64,000 bases of DNA from Oreohelix idahoensis (lineage: Eukaryota; Mollusca; Gastropoda; Stylommatophora; Oreohelicidae), in NCBI GenBank assembly GCA_024509875.1, contig JAMPIV010018780.1, forward strand, positions 558,001-622,000. Direction: 5' to 3'. Made by a program: the position numbers and the translations under genes. Below, piece by piece: positions 21,215 through 32,948 of this stretch. Position 1 is the first letter of the stretch, and every line of letters starts with the position of its first letter. A model generated the notes under the pieces. It saw only the letters and a list, made by a program, of their open reading frames with translations, searched no databases and had not been told where the DNA came from.

Positions 21215-22165
21215 ACCATGGGGTGTAGAGGTTTGCTATTGACTACGCTATACTATCCTATCTCTTTTACTAAAAAACTGACACTAAGTAGATAGAAATA
21301 TATGGAAAACAAAAGAGTCCAATACAAAAATCAGAATCCTCAACTCAAATGTCAAGTTAGAGACATATTGTGTAGCTGTGAAACATGAAGAACAACAAAA
21401 ACAACTGCCAAGAAGTTACAGACTTTAATAATTGGGTGCTTGAGTAGAACAGGACTGAAATGGAATGACAAGGTTACCTAAGTGGAACTGATGACAAGAA
21501 CCAGACAAGTGTCAGTGGAACTGATGACAAGAACCAGACAAGTGTCAGTGGAACAAGAAATGACAAGAACCAGACAAGTGCCAGTGGAACTGATGACAAG
21601 AACCAGACAAGTGTCAGTGGAACTGATGACAAGAACCAGACAAGTGTCAGTGGAACAAGAAATGACAAGAACCAGACAAGTGCCAGTGGAACTGATGACA
21701 AGAACCAGACAAGTGTCAGGGGAACTGATGACAAGAACCAGACAAGTGCCAGTGGAACTGAAGACAAGAACCAGACAAGTGTCAGTGGAACTGATGACAA
21801 GAACCAGACAAGTGTCAGGGGAACTGATGACAAGAACCAGACAAGTGCCAGTGGAACTGAAGACAAGAACCAGACAAGTGTCAGTGGAACTGATGACAAG
21901 AACCAGACAAGTGCCAGTGGAACAAGAGATGAGAAGAAGATGCTGGAGATGGAAAGGACACACACTAAAGAAACCTGTTGATAGCATTACAAGGTAGTCC
22001 TTGCTCTGGAATCCCCAGAATAAGAGACGTAGACTGACAAACATACAGAGAAGAAAACTGGAGAAAGGGATGAGGAAGACATGGAAAACTCTTGAGCTGG
22101 CAACACAGGACAGAAGGACATAGGACATGTTTACTGAAGGCCTCTGCTCCATGGGGAGCCGAAGG
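21215..22165 (+). pseudogene. Family A LINE, 3' part with expanded minisatellite
   Basis: The plus strand carries the C-terminal coding region of family A: SNTKIRILNSNVK, then LKWNDKVT-like sequence, then the expanded ELMTRTRQV block, then EQEMRRRCWRWKGHTLKKPVDSIT and the end of the ORF, finishing near GCTCCATGGGGAGCCGAAGG. The part before the repeat has many stops, while the repeat itself stays open. Confidence 0.8.
21482..21930 (+). repeat. LINE-derived 33/36-bp in-frame minisatellite
   Basis: There are thirteen units, eleven of 33 bp encoding ELMTRTRQV(S/P)(V/G) and two of 36 bp encoding EQEMTRTRQVPV. Other family A copies (14510-14600, 27050-27130, 45550-45640 on the minus strand) contain this segment once, so the array arose by tandem amplification inside this copy. 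All units keep the LINE frame. The long antisense frames over it are by-products of a stop-free repeat. Confidence 0.92.
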
Positions 22166-22229
22166 GAAATGATGAGCAGATAGCAACAGCACTTACCTTC
22201 TTTTAAAAAAAAAATACAAGGCCGACATG

Positions 22230-22620
22230 GACAGCAGGTAAAAATAACACAACTTATATGGGAGGGACAACAGCTAACATCAATAAGAAAAGTAATGTCA
22301 CACAGCTGATGTGGACAGCAGCTAACTTCACTACTAAATATAACAGAAGACAGCTGATGTGGACAGCAGCTATCTTCACTACTAAATATAACAGAAGACA
22401 GTTGATGTGGACAGCAGGTATCTTCACCACTAAATATAACAGAAGACAGTTGATGAGGACAGCAGCTACCTTCACTACTAAATATAACAGATGACAGCTG
22501 ATGTGGACAGCAGCTATCTATTTACTAAAAATAACATATAACAGCTGATGTGGACAGCAATTATCTTCGTTATTAACTATAACAGACGACAGCTCATCCA
22601 GACAGCCCTTTCTTCATTTT
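22230..22620. repeat. 48-bp minisatellite
   Basis: About eight units of CAGCTGATGTGGACAGCAGC plus TAACTTCACTACTAAATATAACAGAAGA, decaying towards 22780. The unit is 16 codons long without a stop (WTAANFTTKYNRRQLM), so a false ORF spans it. I see no evidence of translation. Confidence 0.9.
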
Positions 22621-23039
22621 TCTAAACACCACAAAGCAACAGATGCAGACACTAATTTCTTCATTAAGAAAACAAATACAAAACAACAGATGAAGTCAGT
22701 AGCTAAATTAATTGATAAGAATTACACATCTGATGTAGGCAGCAGCAATTTACATTAATAAAAACAATGTAGGCAAGCTGTTGTTGAGAGGAAGTATAAC
22801 TCCTGTAATTGTACATTTCGATTCTCTATCTCATCTGTTTATCCTTTACCCCATCATTTTAGCTTTCCATTCCTCTCCGCATATATCCCCTCTTCTGATC
22901 TGCATCCATGCACACTACTTTCTTGTCTTTTCCTCTTTTTTTTTTCATTCATAAGAGTCTAATCTCTCTTTTGAGCTCATTTAATTGTTGGGTGAGCCCG
23001 ACCATCCATTCTAAAACGTTTCCTGTGTCAGTCCCAATG

Positions 23040-23290
23040 TTAAAAAGGTCAAGGTATTCCCTCAGCAGATACTGCTGTAGGAGAGTAAAGTGTTAGAGAC
23101 TTCCCTATGACTAGGTTCAGCTTTATGAGGTTCTCTTCTCTGCTGCCGTTCTCTTCTCTAACTCAAGAGCAGAGTCAAGTACCCATTTACAGATGAGTAA
23201 ACCGGATCATGACACTACCAGGTTTTAATCCCAGAACCTGGTAATTCCCCCCCCCCCCCCTAAACAGCTTAGCCAATCGAACGCTCAGTC
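23040..23290 (-). repeat. SINE S3 copy
   Basis: Shares CCCTCAGCAGATACTGCTGT, AGTGTTAGAGACTTC and AACTCAAGAGCAGAGTCA with the copies at 12290 and 62660. A poly-C run lies at 23248-23262 near the tRNA-like head. Confidence 0.6.
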
Positions 23291-23298
23291 TAAATGTT

Positions 23299-23416
23299 AT
23301 ATCTGTTTATTTGTGTGTTTAAATGTCCTAATAACCTTTGTTTTCATGAACGCTCTGAACATTAAGTCTGTTTATTTGTGCGTTTAAATGTCCTAATATC
23401 TTTTGTTTTCATGTTT
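23299..23416. repeat. Tandem duplication of about 67 bp
   Basis: CTGTTTATTTGTG-GTTTAAATGTCCTAATA followed by TTTGTTTTCATG occurs twice in direct orientation. No coding content. Confidence 0.75.
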
Positions 23417-23599
23417 TGGTCTTTCATAATAACTAAAGAAGACAGTTTTACAACATTTCATTAGTAAAATGCATGTTTTCAGTAAGGCTGCCTTCTTTTT
23501 CCACAAATAATTTCCTAATACATATTCTTACTGCTAATAAACTATTTACATTCAATATCTCGAGCACCCGTGCCATCCTCGGGGGTTTCTGAGGAGACA

Positions 23600-23815
23600 A
23601 ACAGAGAATAGGACCACTGGTTCTTCAAGTATATCATAAAAGGAAAGTAATAGAAAGTTGTGTATGGCACTAGCAATGTCAACTTGTAAAACAAATTTCT
23701 ACAAAAACCACCACTGTAAAAGCTCCTAAATACTTTGCTGTGGGGCTTCCTGCAAGAAGGGGACAGAATCAGTGGTGGTCCATGCTTCAAAGGGAGCAAA
23801 AAGAAAAAGGAAAAT
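23600..23815 (+). repeat. SINE S1 copy
   Basis: Contains the S1 blocks CTACAAAAACCACCACTGTAA, GGCTTCCTGCAAGAAGGG and GGTGGTCCATGCTTCAAAG, and ends in GGAAAATGACGA. Confidence 0.6.
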
Positions 23816-24019
23816 GACGAATGTCTCCAGCATTCTTGAGTGACCTGTTCTAAAATGAGCTTGTGACTTGTTCTAATCTAACTACAAGATGCCTTCTCCT
23901 TGTGCATTAATTTATTTGTATTTGTCATATCATACGTTGTGTGGCATGGTCGGGTCCTATCCAATGAAGATAAGGTAAATTTTCTTTTTAAAATAGATAT
24001 AGCATAAGCAGCTGTGCTT

Positions 24020-24250
24020 GGCTTCTTTCTTCTTCATTTGCTTTCTTTTTTCAGCTCCTTATGGAGCAACATAACCATCTTGGCAGCTGATCCTCTTGCA
24101 GGAAGCCTGCAATAAAGCATGCACTTGCTCGTATAGTGGTGGTTTCTGTAGTAATTTATTTTATATGATGAGGTTGCCAGCCTCAAGCACAGTCTCGTAG
24201 CTAGTAACATGCCTGAGGGTACTGTAGCGATATTCTTTCTTTGCCTCCTC
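24020..24250 (-). repeat. SINE S1 copy
   Basis: A reverse-oriented copy: CAGCTCCTTATGGAGCAAC, CTCTTGCAGGAAGCCTGCAA and GATGAGGTTGCCAGCCTCAA are S1 blocks. Confidence 0.65.
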
Positions 24251-24576
24251 GAGACCTTCGAGACCCCCTAGACCCTCGAGAAAGACACGGGGCGTGCTTG
24301 GCTGAACATGGAAAATTAATTCAAGGAATCTATTCATTTGTCAGTATTGCTGATCAGTGGCTGTTCATAAAATAAAGACGGCTTTAATTCTTGCCTAGCA
24401 GTATATTTCTTATTTGTTCTCTTGTGGGTGATAATTATTTTCATATAAATTTGTATGTTACAGTTACTGCTATTTATGACAATTCTAAGTTGCTGTATTC
24501 TCAGAGAGCAGAATTGGCCACGACTATATTGTATTCTGTATAACTGTTTACTTTGATGAGATTAAATGTTGTTTAC

Positions 24577-24686
24577 CTCCAAATCTCTGTTTGAAGGTTC
24601 CCCACACTTCTTGATCTGCTCATTCTCAATTGCAACCATGATGTCTAACTGCTCCATAGGGGTTAAAGGTCGACTAGGTGGCAGAT
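24577..24686 (-). CDS. Dynein heavy chain exon 5
   Basis: This 110-nt exon has acceptor CCAACATTAG and donor GTAAAC. It encodes LPPSRPLTPMEQLDIMV through EPSNRDLE and ends in phase 0. The following part of the protein (exons 6-10) is strongly dynein-like. Confidence 0.8.
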
Positions 24687-24899
24687 CTAATGTTGGAAAA
24701 CTTTGGAATAAAGTAAAATAAAATTAAGTATTCAAAATTAGCCATATGAGGTAAACACAATTGTCATATGTTTGAGTGTCAAGTAAATTATGTAAAGAAA
24801 TTTAAAATATAGAAAAGAAAGAGAAATTAAAGGGTCAAGTATAGAATACTACTGGACAAATTCTTATGTAGTTAAGGATGAGATATGGAGAATAGCCTA

Positions 24900-26734
24900 T
24901 AGCACGTTTCACTAGCTTTGTCCTCAAACAAATGTAATTATCTGATTAACCGTCCAACGTATTAATGCCATTTTTTGCATACGATGTTATATTGGGTTAG
25001 ACCCAACAAATATATACTTTATATCTATGCATCTTGTCTAGTTCCCATAAACGGATGAAATCCTTTGATCTTTGTCGGCATACTAATTATTGTGTATCGA
25101 GAAAAGAAATTTTACCACTTCATGCACAGATTCTGTGAATTGATTAGTCATAGGCGTGTCTACTATTACAATAATGTGGCCATCACGTTTGCATATGAAT
25201 ACCTGTTGAAGCTGATTTCTTAAATGATCTGCATGCGAGATACTCTGGCTATATTGGACATGGCGGCTTTTATAAGTATTTCAACATCTTTTAATTTGAA
25301 CGTTCTATTTTCTGTTTCTACCTGTTCCTTAATTTTAGCCCATACTAGTTCTATTGGGTTTAAGTGAGAATGGTAAGGAGGCAATTTTAAACATCTGTGA
25401 CCATGTTCATGGTTTGCCTTGTCTATGTGAAATATCTTTGTATGCTGTGTCTTTTTTACAATTCCAAGTAATTCAGGCTTCAGGGACATTTCGTTGAATG
25501 GAATGTTGTTTTTGGTCAGCCAAATCTTTATTACATCTTTAGTACTTGATGAATTAGGAACTTTATCTTCTGGTGCCACAACGTTGTGATATGAAGCATT
25601 GTCCATTATCAAAACATGACGGTCTATCCAAGGAAGGAAGTACATGATTCACAATCCAATCTTGAAATATCTTGCCATTCATCTCTGTGTGATGGCTGCT
25701 TTCTGCATGTGCAATTATTAGGCGCTGTCCTTTGCTGCTTGGTACTAGTCTCTTAGTTGTCCCATCAGATGATTGCCATTCTCGTTCATTACTGTGGTGC
25801 GCATTGATCCAAGTTTCATCTAAATACACAAAATCATAACAATCTCTTCTCATTTCTCTGACCTCGCGTAAATATTTGCTTCTCATTGCAACTATATGAG
25901 GCTTCTCACAAATAAGGTTTCTACCACCAACATATTTTCTAAAAGTGAATCCCAAACTCCTAATAGTCCTCCATAGCGTAGATTTGGAAATTTCAATGTC
26001 ATTATTCTTTCTTAATCAAATTTTCAATTTCCTTAAAGTCACTGCCTCATTATTGTGAAACATATTTCAAATTTCTCTGCGGATCAATTCTCTGTCAAAA
26101 TTATTCACCACTCTTGGCCTATTTTTCGTGTGTAAAACACTGGAATTACAAATTTCAGATGTCGCTATCCAGCGGTGCAATGATCGTTTGCTTATCCCCA
26201 AGGCATGAATAGTCCTCTTTTGTGGGTTTGAAATGGAATGATATAGTTTTCCTCGAGTAGCTTCATTGCAGAAATACTTTAAAATCCTATTTGTGATTTG
26301 CTGTAATGTCATAACATGTACTCGCAGACTCATTTTTCCTACTTAGCCACACAATACTTTTTGTAGACACGCCACTGATTGACAATGTGTGCGTAAAACC
26401 GGAAATAAACTGTTTTATGTTCAAGAAGTGCAATTTCACGCAATTTCACGCAAAAATCATGCTAATTTCTTGATAAACCAAAAATGTGCAAATGAGGTCG
26501 TATAATTTACTGTAGACATTTCAATATGTGTGTGTGTGATGTGTGCTGGCAAGTAGGATTTTATATTATATCGCAAAGAAACAAAAATTGAAACCAATGG
26601 CCGCATTTTAATGAAAAATTTAATTCATAGGGTCTATACCATTTCAAATTTACACACAAAATTTCACTTATATGCGTTATATATTCGCTGAGATATAGCA
26701 TTTTGAAGTCGGGCAAAGCTAGTGAAACGTGCTA
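24900..26734 (-). mobile_element. Sailor-like Tc1/mariner relative with long D-E spacing
   Basis: The ends are perfect inverted repeats, TAGCACGTTTCACTAGCTTTG at the left and its complement at the right, each preceded or followed by TA (24898-24899 and 26735-26736). The length is 1835 bp. It carries one minus-strand transposase gene, decayed by frameshifts. It lies in dynein intron 4. Confidence 0.82.
25220..26333 (-). pseudogene. DDE transposase pseudogene (DD83E)
   Basis: A helix-turn-helix part (TIHALGISKRSLHRW) precedes the DDE domain. The catalytic segments are FVYLDETWINAHHS, VLIMDNASYHN and LPPYHSHLNPIELVWAKIK. I count 83 residues between the second Asp and the Glu, far more than 34-41 in Tc1, mariner or pogo and close to the DD82E spacing of Sailor elements. 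IPF-EMSLKPEL and HGHRCLKLPPY in the long spacer are typical. Frameshifts near 25630 and in 25960-26060 break it. Confidence 0.8.
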
Positions 26735-26779
26735 TAATTTACTGATTTGCACAATATTAGCAAACTGCTATTTCTGCAT

Positions 26780-27700
26780 TATTTCAATCAATCAATAACC
26801 TTTAGCTCCCCAAGGAGCATAGGCTTTCAACAAATGCACGCCAAGTCCTCCTGTCACATGCTATCAGCTCAAGTTCCTTTCACATCTTCCTCATCATTTT
26901 AACTTCTGTCTCCAGTTCTTTTCTCCGTGTGTTTTTTGTCTACCTCTGCCTCTCTTGTTTTATTGCCTTTCTTACCTTAGGGATTCTAGAACATGGACTG
27001 CCTTGTAATGCTATCAACAGGTTTCCTCAATGTGTGTCCTATTCATCGCCATCGTCTTCTTCTCATCTCTTGTTCCACTGGCACTTGTCTGGTTCTTGTC
27101 ATCCGTTTAACATTGGTGACCTTGTCATACCATTTCAATCCTTTGGGACCGAAGACGCAGCAAATGTGATGAATGCAGTCAGCAACCCATAGCTTGACTG
27201 CTTGCGTCAGGGTCAGTGAACCAGAGCTGACCGAGACCCTACTCCACCTCCAAGTGGTGGTCCTGGAAACAGGCTGCATCACTGCAGTCTGGCTGAGAGA
27301 GTAGGGATCGAAGAGGGAAGGCAAACCCGGTCCCAAAAAATGCTGTGCTAAAATCGGATGTGTTGGCCAAATATCGCAGCTGTGCTGTAAATGGACACCA
27401 CAACACAACCAACATCCTTTTCAGAATGAACGAGGAAGAAGAAGAAGATTTCAATCCTTCTATTCTATGCAAGCACCCATTTATGAAAGTCTGTAGCTTT
27501 TTCATTGTTGTTTTTTATGCTCTCCATGTTTACAATAGGAATGACTTGACATTTTAGTTAAAGATTCTTATTTTTGTGTTGGACGATTTCTCTTGATCTC
27601 CATATGTTTCCAAATGCAATGAAAGCTGCTCTTGCTTTTTGTATTTTTACTTTGATATCATTGTCTGTCTCCTCAATTTTGTTCACACTGCTGCCCTGAT
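26780..27700 (-). pseudogene. Family A LINE, 3' part
   Basis: The minus strand has the family A C-terminus (EMRRRRWR, MTRTRQVPVEQ, CSMLLGELKV-like end) and tail repeats of ATTGATTG at 26784-26796. An S2 SINE interrupts it at 27144-27447. It is 5' truncated near 27700. Confidence 0.75.
27144..27447 (+). mobile_element. SINE S2 copy inside the LINE
   Basis: It is flanked by ATTTCAATCCTT at 27132-27143 and 27448-27459. It is oriented plus, ends GAACGAGGAAGAAGAAGAAG, and is more diverged than the other two copies. Confidence 0.9.
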
Positions 27701-28709
27701 AGTATTTATGGTAACAAATTATGAATGATTCCTATAGTTAAGAAATATATAAGCCCAGACAGACGTCATAAATGTGAATAGACCACAGATCAAAGAGAAA
27801 GATAATCACATAAAACTGAGGAGTGTGTACAGCAACATGAGCAGACAGAACAGCCAGACTGAGGCAAATGTAGAGAATCTAATAAACAGAAAGCAAGAAT
27901 ACAGTAAAAATCTGGTTAGAATATAATACAGTGGGATAGGTTTTAATTTTATATGACGCAAGGGAGAGCCTGGAATTTTAGGCCAGTGAAGTGCTCTTGA
28001 CTACAGAGGTGCGAAATTAATTACTGTCTTAAATGTTGTGGCTTTTTGGGTGTGATAATATAATTCAAAATTAAAAGAGCACTATGTTATCTGAAGCAGT
28101 CTTCATGATTTCCCATGATTATGGCCCAGTTTTATCATCTCTCTCTTTTCTACCTATCCTTCCCTCCCCCCTTTTTAAAAAAAACCAATTGTTGAATTTG
28201 TCACAAAACTCAAACCCCCAGTATTAAATATGATGTCACAAAGTTTTTGCCTATACCCACTATTCTTCATTAATACTGAAACATTAAATTTCTCCTTCAC
28301 GTCTTTGTCTTTCTCTCTAGTACAGTTATATCTAGTTTTATGTTCCTGGGTTTTGACCTTAGTTTTTTCAGTTGTATTCTTAACTTTCCTGTTACTCAGT
28401 GTTCACTGTAGCAGCCTGCACCTGGCATTGTTTTTGTCACAATTAAGGCATTCTGGTACTTCCTATTAATAAGAAAATTTTGATTTATTGTCTTATCATC
28501 AGTACTGTTACTGGAAACACATATCTCCAATTACTGAGTCTTGACTCTGCCCATTCCATGAGTCTTTCTCCACTATTATTAACATTAAGGTCTCCCAAGC
28601 CCAGTCTTTTTGCTATATGTCCTACTTGCTGCTTATGTACTTTGCCACTGAGGTCTTTCAATTATAATGGCCAATTCAGAAGATCTGCATTGTTTTGTTT
28701 TTTGGCTTC
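27701..28709. other. Unassigned intron 4 sequence
   Basis: No gene, terminal repeat or known repeat family was recognised. Open frames here are short and hydrophobic by base composition (T-rich). Confidence 0.4.
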
Positions 28710-28910
28710 ATTCATCATCATCCCCTCTTTTTTCCACTCATAATGGAACATGAGCCACAACTGTAGCTGGCCCTCTTGCAGGAAGCCTATGACAAAGCAC
28801 ACACTATTGCATCAGTTGTTTGTGTAGCAATTTGTTTTATATGATGAGGTTGCCAGCCATATGCATAATTTTATATTAGCTGCCCTCTATGACATGCTTG
28901 AAGGAACAGT
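28710..28910 (-). repeat. SINE S1 copy
   Basis: A reverse-oriented copy starting TTCATCATCATCCCC, with GGAACATGAGCCACAACTG, TCTTGCAGGAAGCCTATGA and TATGATGAGGTTGCCAGCC. Confidence 0.65.
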
Positions 28911-29127
28911 AACCCTATTTTTTTCTTTGTCACCTCAGAGATCCTCCTGGCATCATTCAGACAACCATGAAACTTAAGAAATGTCTTTTTTTTTTAATCG
29001 TAGCATCACTCATACAACTATAAGAGTCTTACATTTCTTCCTGTTGTCCAGTGTTGGGATGTATGCTTGTATGACACTGACATTAAGATATCTACCTTTC
29101 AGTCAACCAACTGTACTGTATCTGAAA

Positions 29128-29350
29128 TCACCCAGTTATCTTCTGACAGTTATATTTCTCCTTATCTAAAATCAATGATGCTTCTCTTGAATTTGTTTCT
29201 CTTCGTGCAAATATAATCTTATAATCCTCTGATGTTTTTACATCTGATCTAGTCCATCTAGTCTTGCACAATCCCAAGATGTTGATATTCAAGCTCTTCA
29301 TTTTCTTTATGATGGAATATGAGTTTTCTTTTACTGGATGAACTACCAAC
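29128..29350 (-). pseudogene. LINE endonuclease fragment
   Basis: The minus strand encodes SIIKKMKSLNINILGLCKTRW, followed by the SEDYKIIFAR segment. This matches the start of an apurinic-like endonuclease of a LINE (LGLCETRW motif; here the catalytic Glu is replaced by Lys). No other part of this element is adjacent. Confidence 0.6.
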
Positions 29351-29413
29351 CAAGTCTGACTTGCCTCGTCTACCTGTAAAGCACCGGATGCTGTCTTTAC
29401 CCTTTCTCCTTAG

Positions 29414-29520
29414 TCTGAATGGGTTTGCCATACTATCTGAATGGGTTTGGCATACTATCTGAATGGGTTTGCCATACTGTCTGAATGGGTTTGCCATCTA
29501 TCTGAATGGGTTTGCCATAT
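29414..29520. repeat. 22-bp tandem repeat, five units
   Basis: CTGAATGGGTTTGCCATACT is repeated five times with minor changes and one shorter unit. Confidence 0.9.
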
Positions 29521-29842
29521 TACGTCAATAAAAATATAAACTTCAGGAGAAAAACTGTCCAGATTATCACAGTTAAAATCTGCACAAAGCAAGGCTACAG
29601 ATAGCCCATGGATGTAATGTAACTTCAAACAAAACAGTGTTATGGCTTATCAGCTGACATTTAAATGCTGTCAGTATACGTGATTTATGCTCGACCAATG
29701 ATCAATGCATTGACATGGATAACTTGCTGCAGGCAGACGTTTTATAAAGCTGACCTTTGATGTTAATGTTTTTGTGGTTTTCTGACATCACATTTTTCAA
29801 CATTCTCCACCCTACCCCAGCATACAAAAATATCTTATAAAT

Positions 29843-29913
29843 TGTTATGATTAAAATTCATAACGATTGTGCCTATTATAGGTTTAGCTCTTTGTTTGTT
29901 TATTTTATACGGG
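29843..29913 (+). mobile_element. Gypsy-2 5' LTR, left part
   Basis: This 71-bp segment begins TGTTATGATT. It is separated by the Gmr1-like insertion from the remainder at 39452-40006, which ends ACACGTAACA. TGTTATG and CGTAACA form near-matching inverted LTR ends. The joined LTR would be about 626 bp. Confidence 0.6.
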
Positions 29914-29952
29914 TGTAGTGGTGTTTGATGGTATTGTATGATGTTGATATTA

Positions 29953-31070
29953 CTTACTTACTTACTTACTTAGTCATTCCCCTTCTACCGTGAGGTGTAG
30001 AGGTTTGGAAGAGAGAGCGCCAGACCATTCTATCAGATGTCTTCTTCCTGGCCTGGTTCCATTCTAGTTGTCGGTCCTTCAAAGATTGTCTAATGTTGTC
30101 CTCCCAGCGGACTCTGGGTCGTCCTGGAGGTCTGGATCCCTGGCTCTTTGTTTCCCATGCTTGTCGTGGTAGCCGATCTTCTCCCATTCTGCAGACATGG
30201 CCAAACCATCTTAGTTGGGACTGTTCTATTTGGGTCTGCAGCGGATGGGATTTTAGGCCTTGACGGATCGTCTGGTTGCGGACCATGTCTCTTCTTGTTA
30301 CTTCAACCACTTTCCTCAGATACCTCATTTCTGAGGTTTGGATCTGGCTTTTGTGGGTTGTAGTCATTGCCCACGACTCGCATCCATATGTCAAGACTGG
30401 GACATAGGTGGAGCGGTATACAGCCATCTTCGATTTCTTACCAACCTCTTTCTTGCTGAGGAATCCACGATTTATGGCCTGAAAAAGTCTCCCAGCCGCT
30501 GCTTTCCGAGTGGCCAACTCTTCTTTGATGCCTCCCTTTCGGTCTATAATAGCTCCGAGATATTTAAAGTGGTCGACCTGCTCCAGGACCTGTTCTCCCA
30601 ACTTAATCTGATGTTTTCTTTCTTCTCGTGATATCACCATGGATTTTGTTTTAGAGCTGCTTATGACCATCCCTCTCTTCTCCAGCTCTTCCTTCCAGAC
30701 TTGCAGGTTGGATTGGAGATGTGCTTCTGATTTAGCAATCAGGGCAACATCATCAGCAAATGCCAGCTCCGAAATATAGACCTGTCTCATCTTCCAGTAC
30801 CCCACTGAATACTTTCTTGTTCTCTCCTTACATGCCTTGATGACATCGTCCATAAGGAGTATGAAGAGGTACGGTGATAGGATATCACCTTGTCTTACAC
30901 CAGTGGTGGTCCTGAACTCTTCTGACTTATGGTTTGCTGTCCTCACATAATTTCTGCAAGACTTGTAGAAGCTCTGTATAGCATGAATCAGAGGTGCTGG
31001 AATATTCTTCCTTGCCAAACAGTCCCAAAGTTTGCTCCAGGGGACCCTGTCAAACGCCTTTTCCAGATCT
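29953..31070 (-). mobile_element. Family B LINE inserted in the 3' LTR
   Basis: It is flanked by GATGTTGATATTA at 29940-29952 and 31071-31083. The minus strand has an open frame of 350 codons covering the second half of the RT: RTTTGVRQGDILSPYLFILL, ELAFADDVALIAKS and FKYLGAIIDRKGG, plus the C-terminal FGHVCRMGEDRLPRQAW. The tail is (TAAG)n. The copy is 5' truncated within KAFDRVPWSKLW. Confidence 0.95.
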
Positions 31071-32861
31071 GATGTTGATATTACTAAATGTAATTGTATG
31101 AGGCCAGCTGTGAAGGCTCCTGAGATAAAATGTAGTTGTGAATTGTCAGAAGGCCTTTCTTGCTACCACTACGACCTCACACTTAATTTTTTTTTTAATG
31201 AATGTGGCTATAGGTTATAGATATACCCACAGATATTTAACAAGACTAATAATATTAATAAATGTTAAAATACACTGAACTAACTCACGTGTGTAAAATT
31301 TTGATAAAATTATATTACATTTATTTTGTTCTGTATCAATTTTTTAGGTTGACCAGAACTTAAAGGATTTAGAGATTATGAAAGAAATGCATGGAATATT
31401 ATATCATAAATGCAATAGTGTACATATATATGTACTATACTAGTTAGTTTTATTAAAATGTTCTAGTAGTCATCTACTTGGGAGGATAGTTCCTGTTTGT
31501 GCTGTTGGGGTGGCCTCATCACACCTGTCTATATTGACTACACAGTGTCCAGAAAATGGTGGGAATTTTTATGAGGGTATTAGTAACTAAACGGGGTTGG
31601 TGAATGTCCAGCAGACCAGAGGCTCACTCATCTTGTCGTTGCAGCTCTGGTGCTGAAAACTGATGATCCCACCTCTCCGTGCTGGCGGGCAATAATGGTG
31701 GTCTCTGTCACAAGTACTGCACAGATACACTCGAGTAAGTCACCAACTGAATAGACACTGCTTGGTTGACAACAGAAACTCGCAGCTCAGATTATGAATA
31801 AATAACACAGAATTGCTAGCAAAACTCAGCTGAGCTGCTGGCTATAGTATGGCGTCCCTAAATTTATTACACTTTCTTTCATATGGAAATCACCACACTT
31901 TAAAATCTGTGTCTATCACTGAACAACTATTGAAGAATGGCCCCACTTTCGCGTCTGAGCGCTAATGATATGATTGTCTGTGGCCAATCACTGCCTAGGT
32001 TTATTTTAAATTTCAAATTTCCTCCCATAAAGTCATTTCAGTCATGCTTCAGTCAAGTATGGATGGTTATCTGTTAGTCTGTCCGTCTCTACTTGTGTTT
32101 CTACAAAATGTACTCGATTTTTGAACCAACCTTTCTCTCCCCTCCAAAATTTTGTCGTTAAAAGTTATTTTTAGACACAGCCACCACAAATATCCCTTCT
32201 CTTCCATACTACGTAGATTTGAACACCTGCGTTTCGAGGTCGTGTTTTTTTTTTTGTGCAATTAGCGACACTTTTAGATTCAATACAGTCTTGTCGATGA
32301 TGTGAACAACACTGTCTTTTGTCATTATCTTCAATATTATCTATCCGTTTGTAAAATTAAGAACATATTAGTTCACTGCTCAGAATAGGCCATCCGGCCA
32401 GCTAATTTTTATATTCCTAACATTAATATTAAGAAAAAAGTACTTTTTAAATTTTGTAATATTCCTAACATCTGCGTTTAGCCGCTGAATTCAAATCAAG
32501 GGCTTGGTATCGCGCAAAAGCGTCCAATAAATGACTGTGGCGTAACATATTTATGGTCCCTTCTGTCGAGTTGCTTACTTTTTATGTCAACTTGGGAAAC
32601 GTGACTTTTTCCCGTTCCCCCCCCCCCCCCCCCCCCCAATTGCGTCTCCTTAGCCTTTCTAGTCTCACGCAATCTTCCAGTCATATTTTTTTCCTTTTTG
32701 ATCCTCCGTTCCCCTCCTGTCTAGCAAGTCAATTATTATGGAGGATGATGACCCGCGGTCTAGGCGATCATGTACTATTCGCAGCCTACGCATTATGTTT
32801 TTATCCTTAAATGTTATCTTTGGAGATATTTTACCGTTGTATCTCTGTCCATTTCACTACA
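31071..32861 (-). repeat. 3' LTR of the Gmr1-like element (main part)
   Basis: Matches 37620-39446 almost throughout. It continues the 29914-29952 piece across the LINE. The poly-C run at 32617-32638 is longer than in the other LTR, and a 38-bp segment present at 37767-37812 is missing here. Confidence 0.93.
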
Positions 32862-32948
32862 CATCTCCCCACTTGAAAACATGCCTATGGCAAGTTCCAA
32901 CACCAGCGATACACATAGGTAAAATTGCTCCTCACGTTTGCCACTACT

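Noticed and set aside
21474..22152. Long antisense frames of 163 and 224 codons as proteins
   Set aside because: They exist only because the 33-bp repeat has no stop in several frames. The sense frame is LINE sequence.
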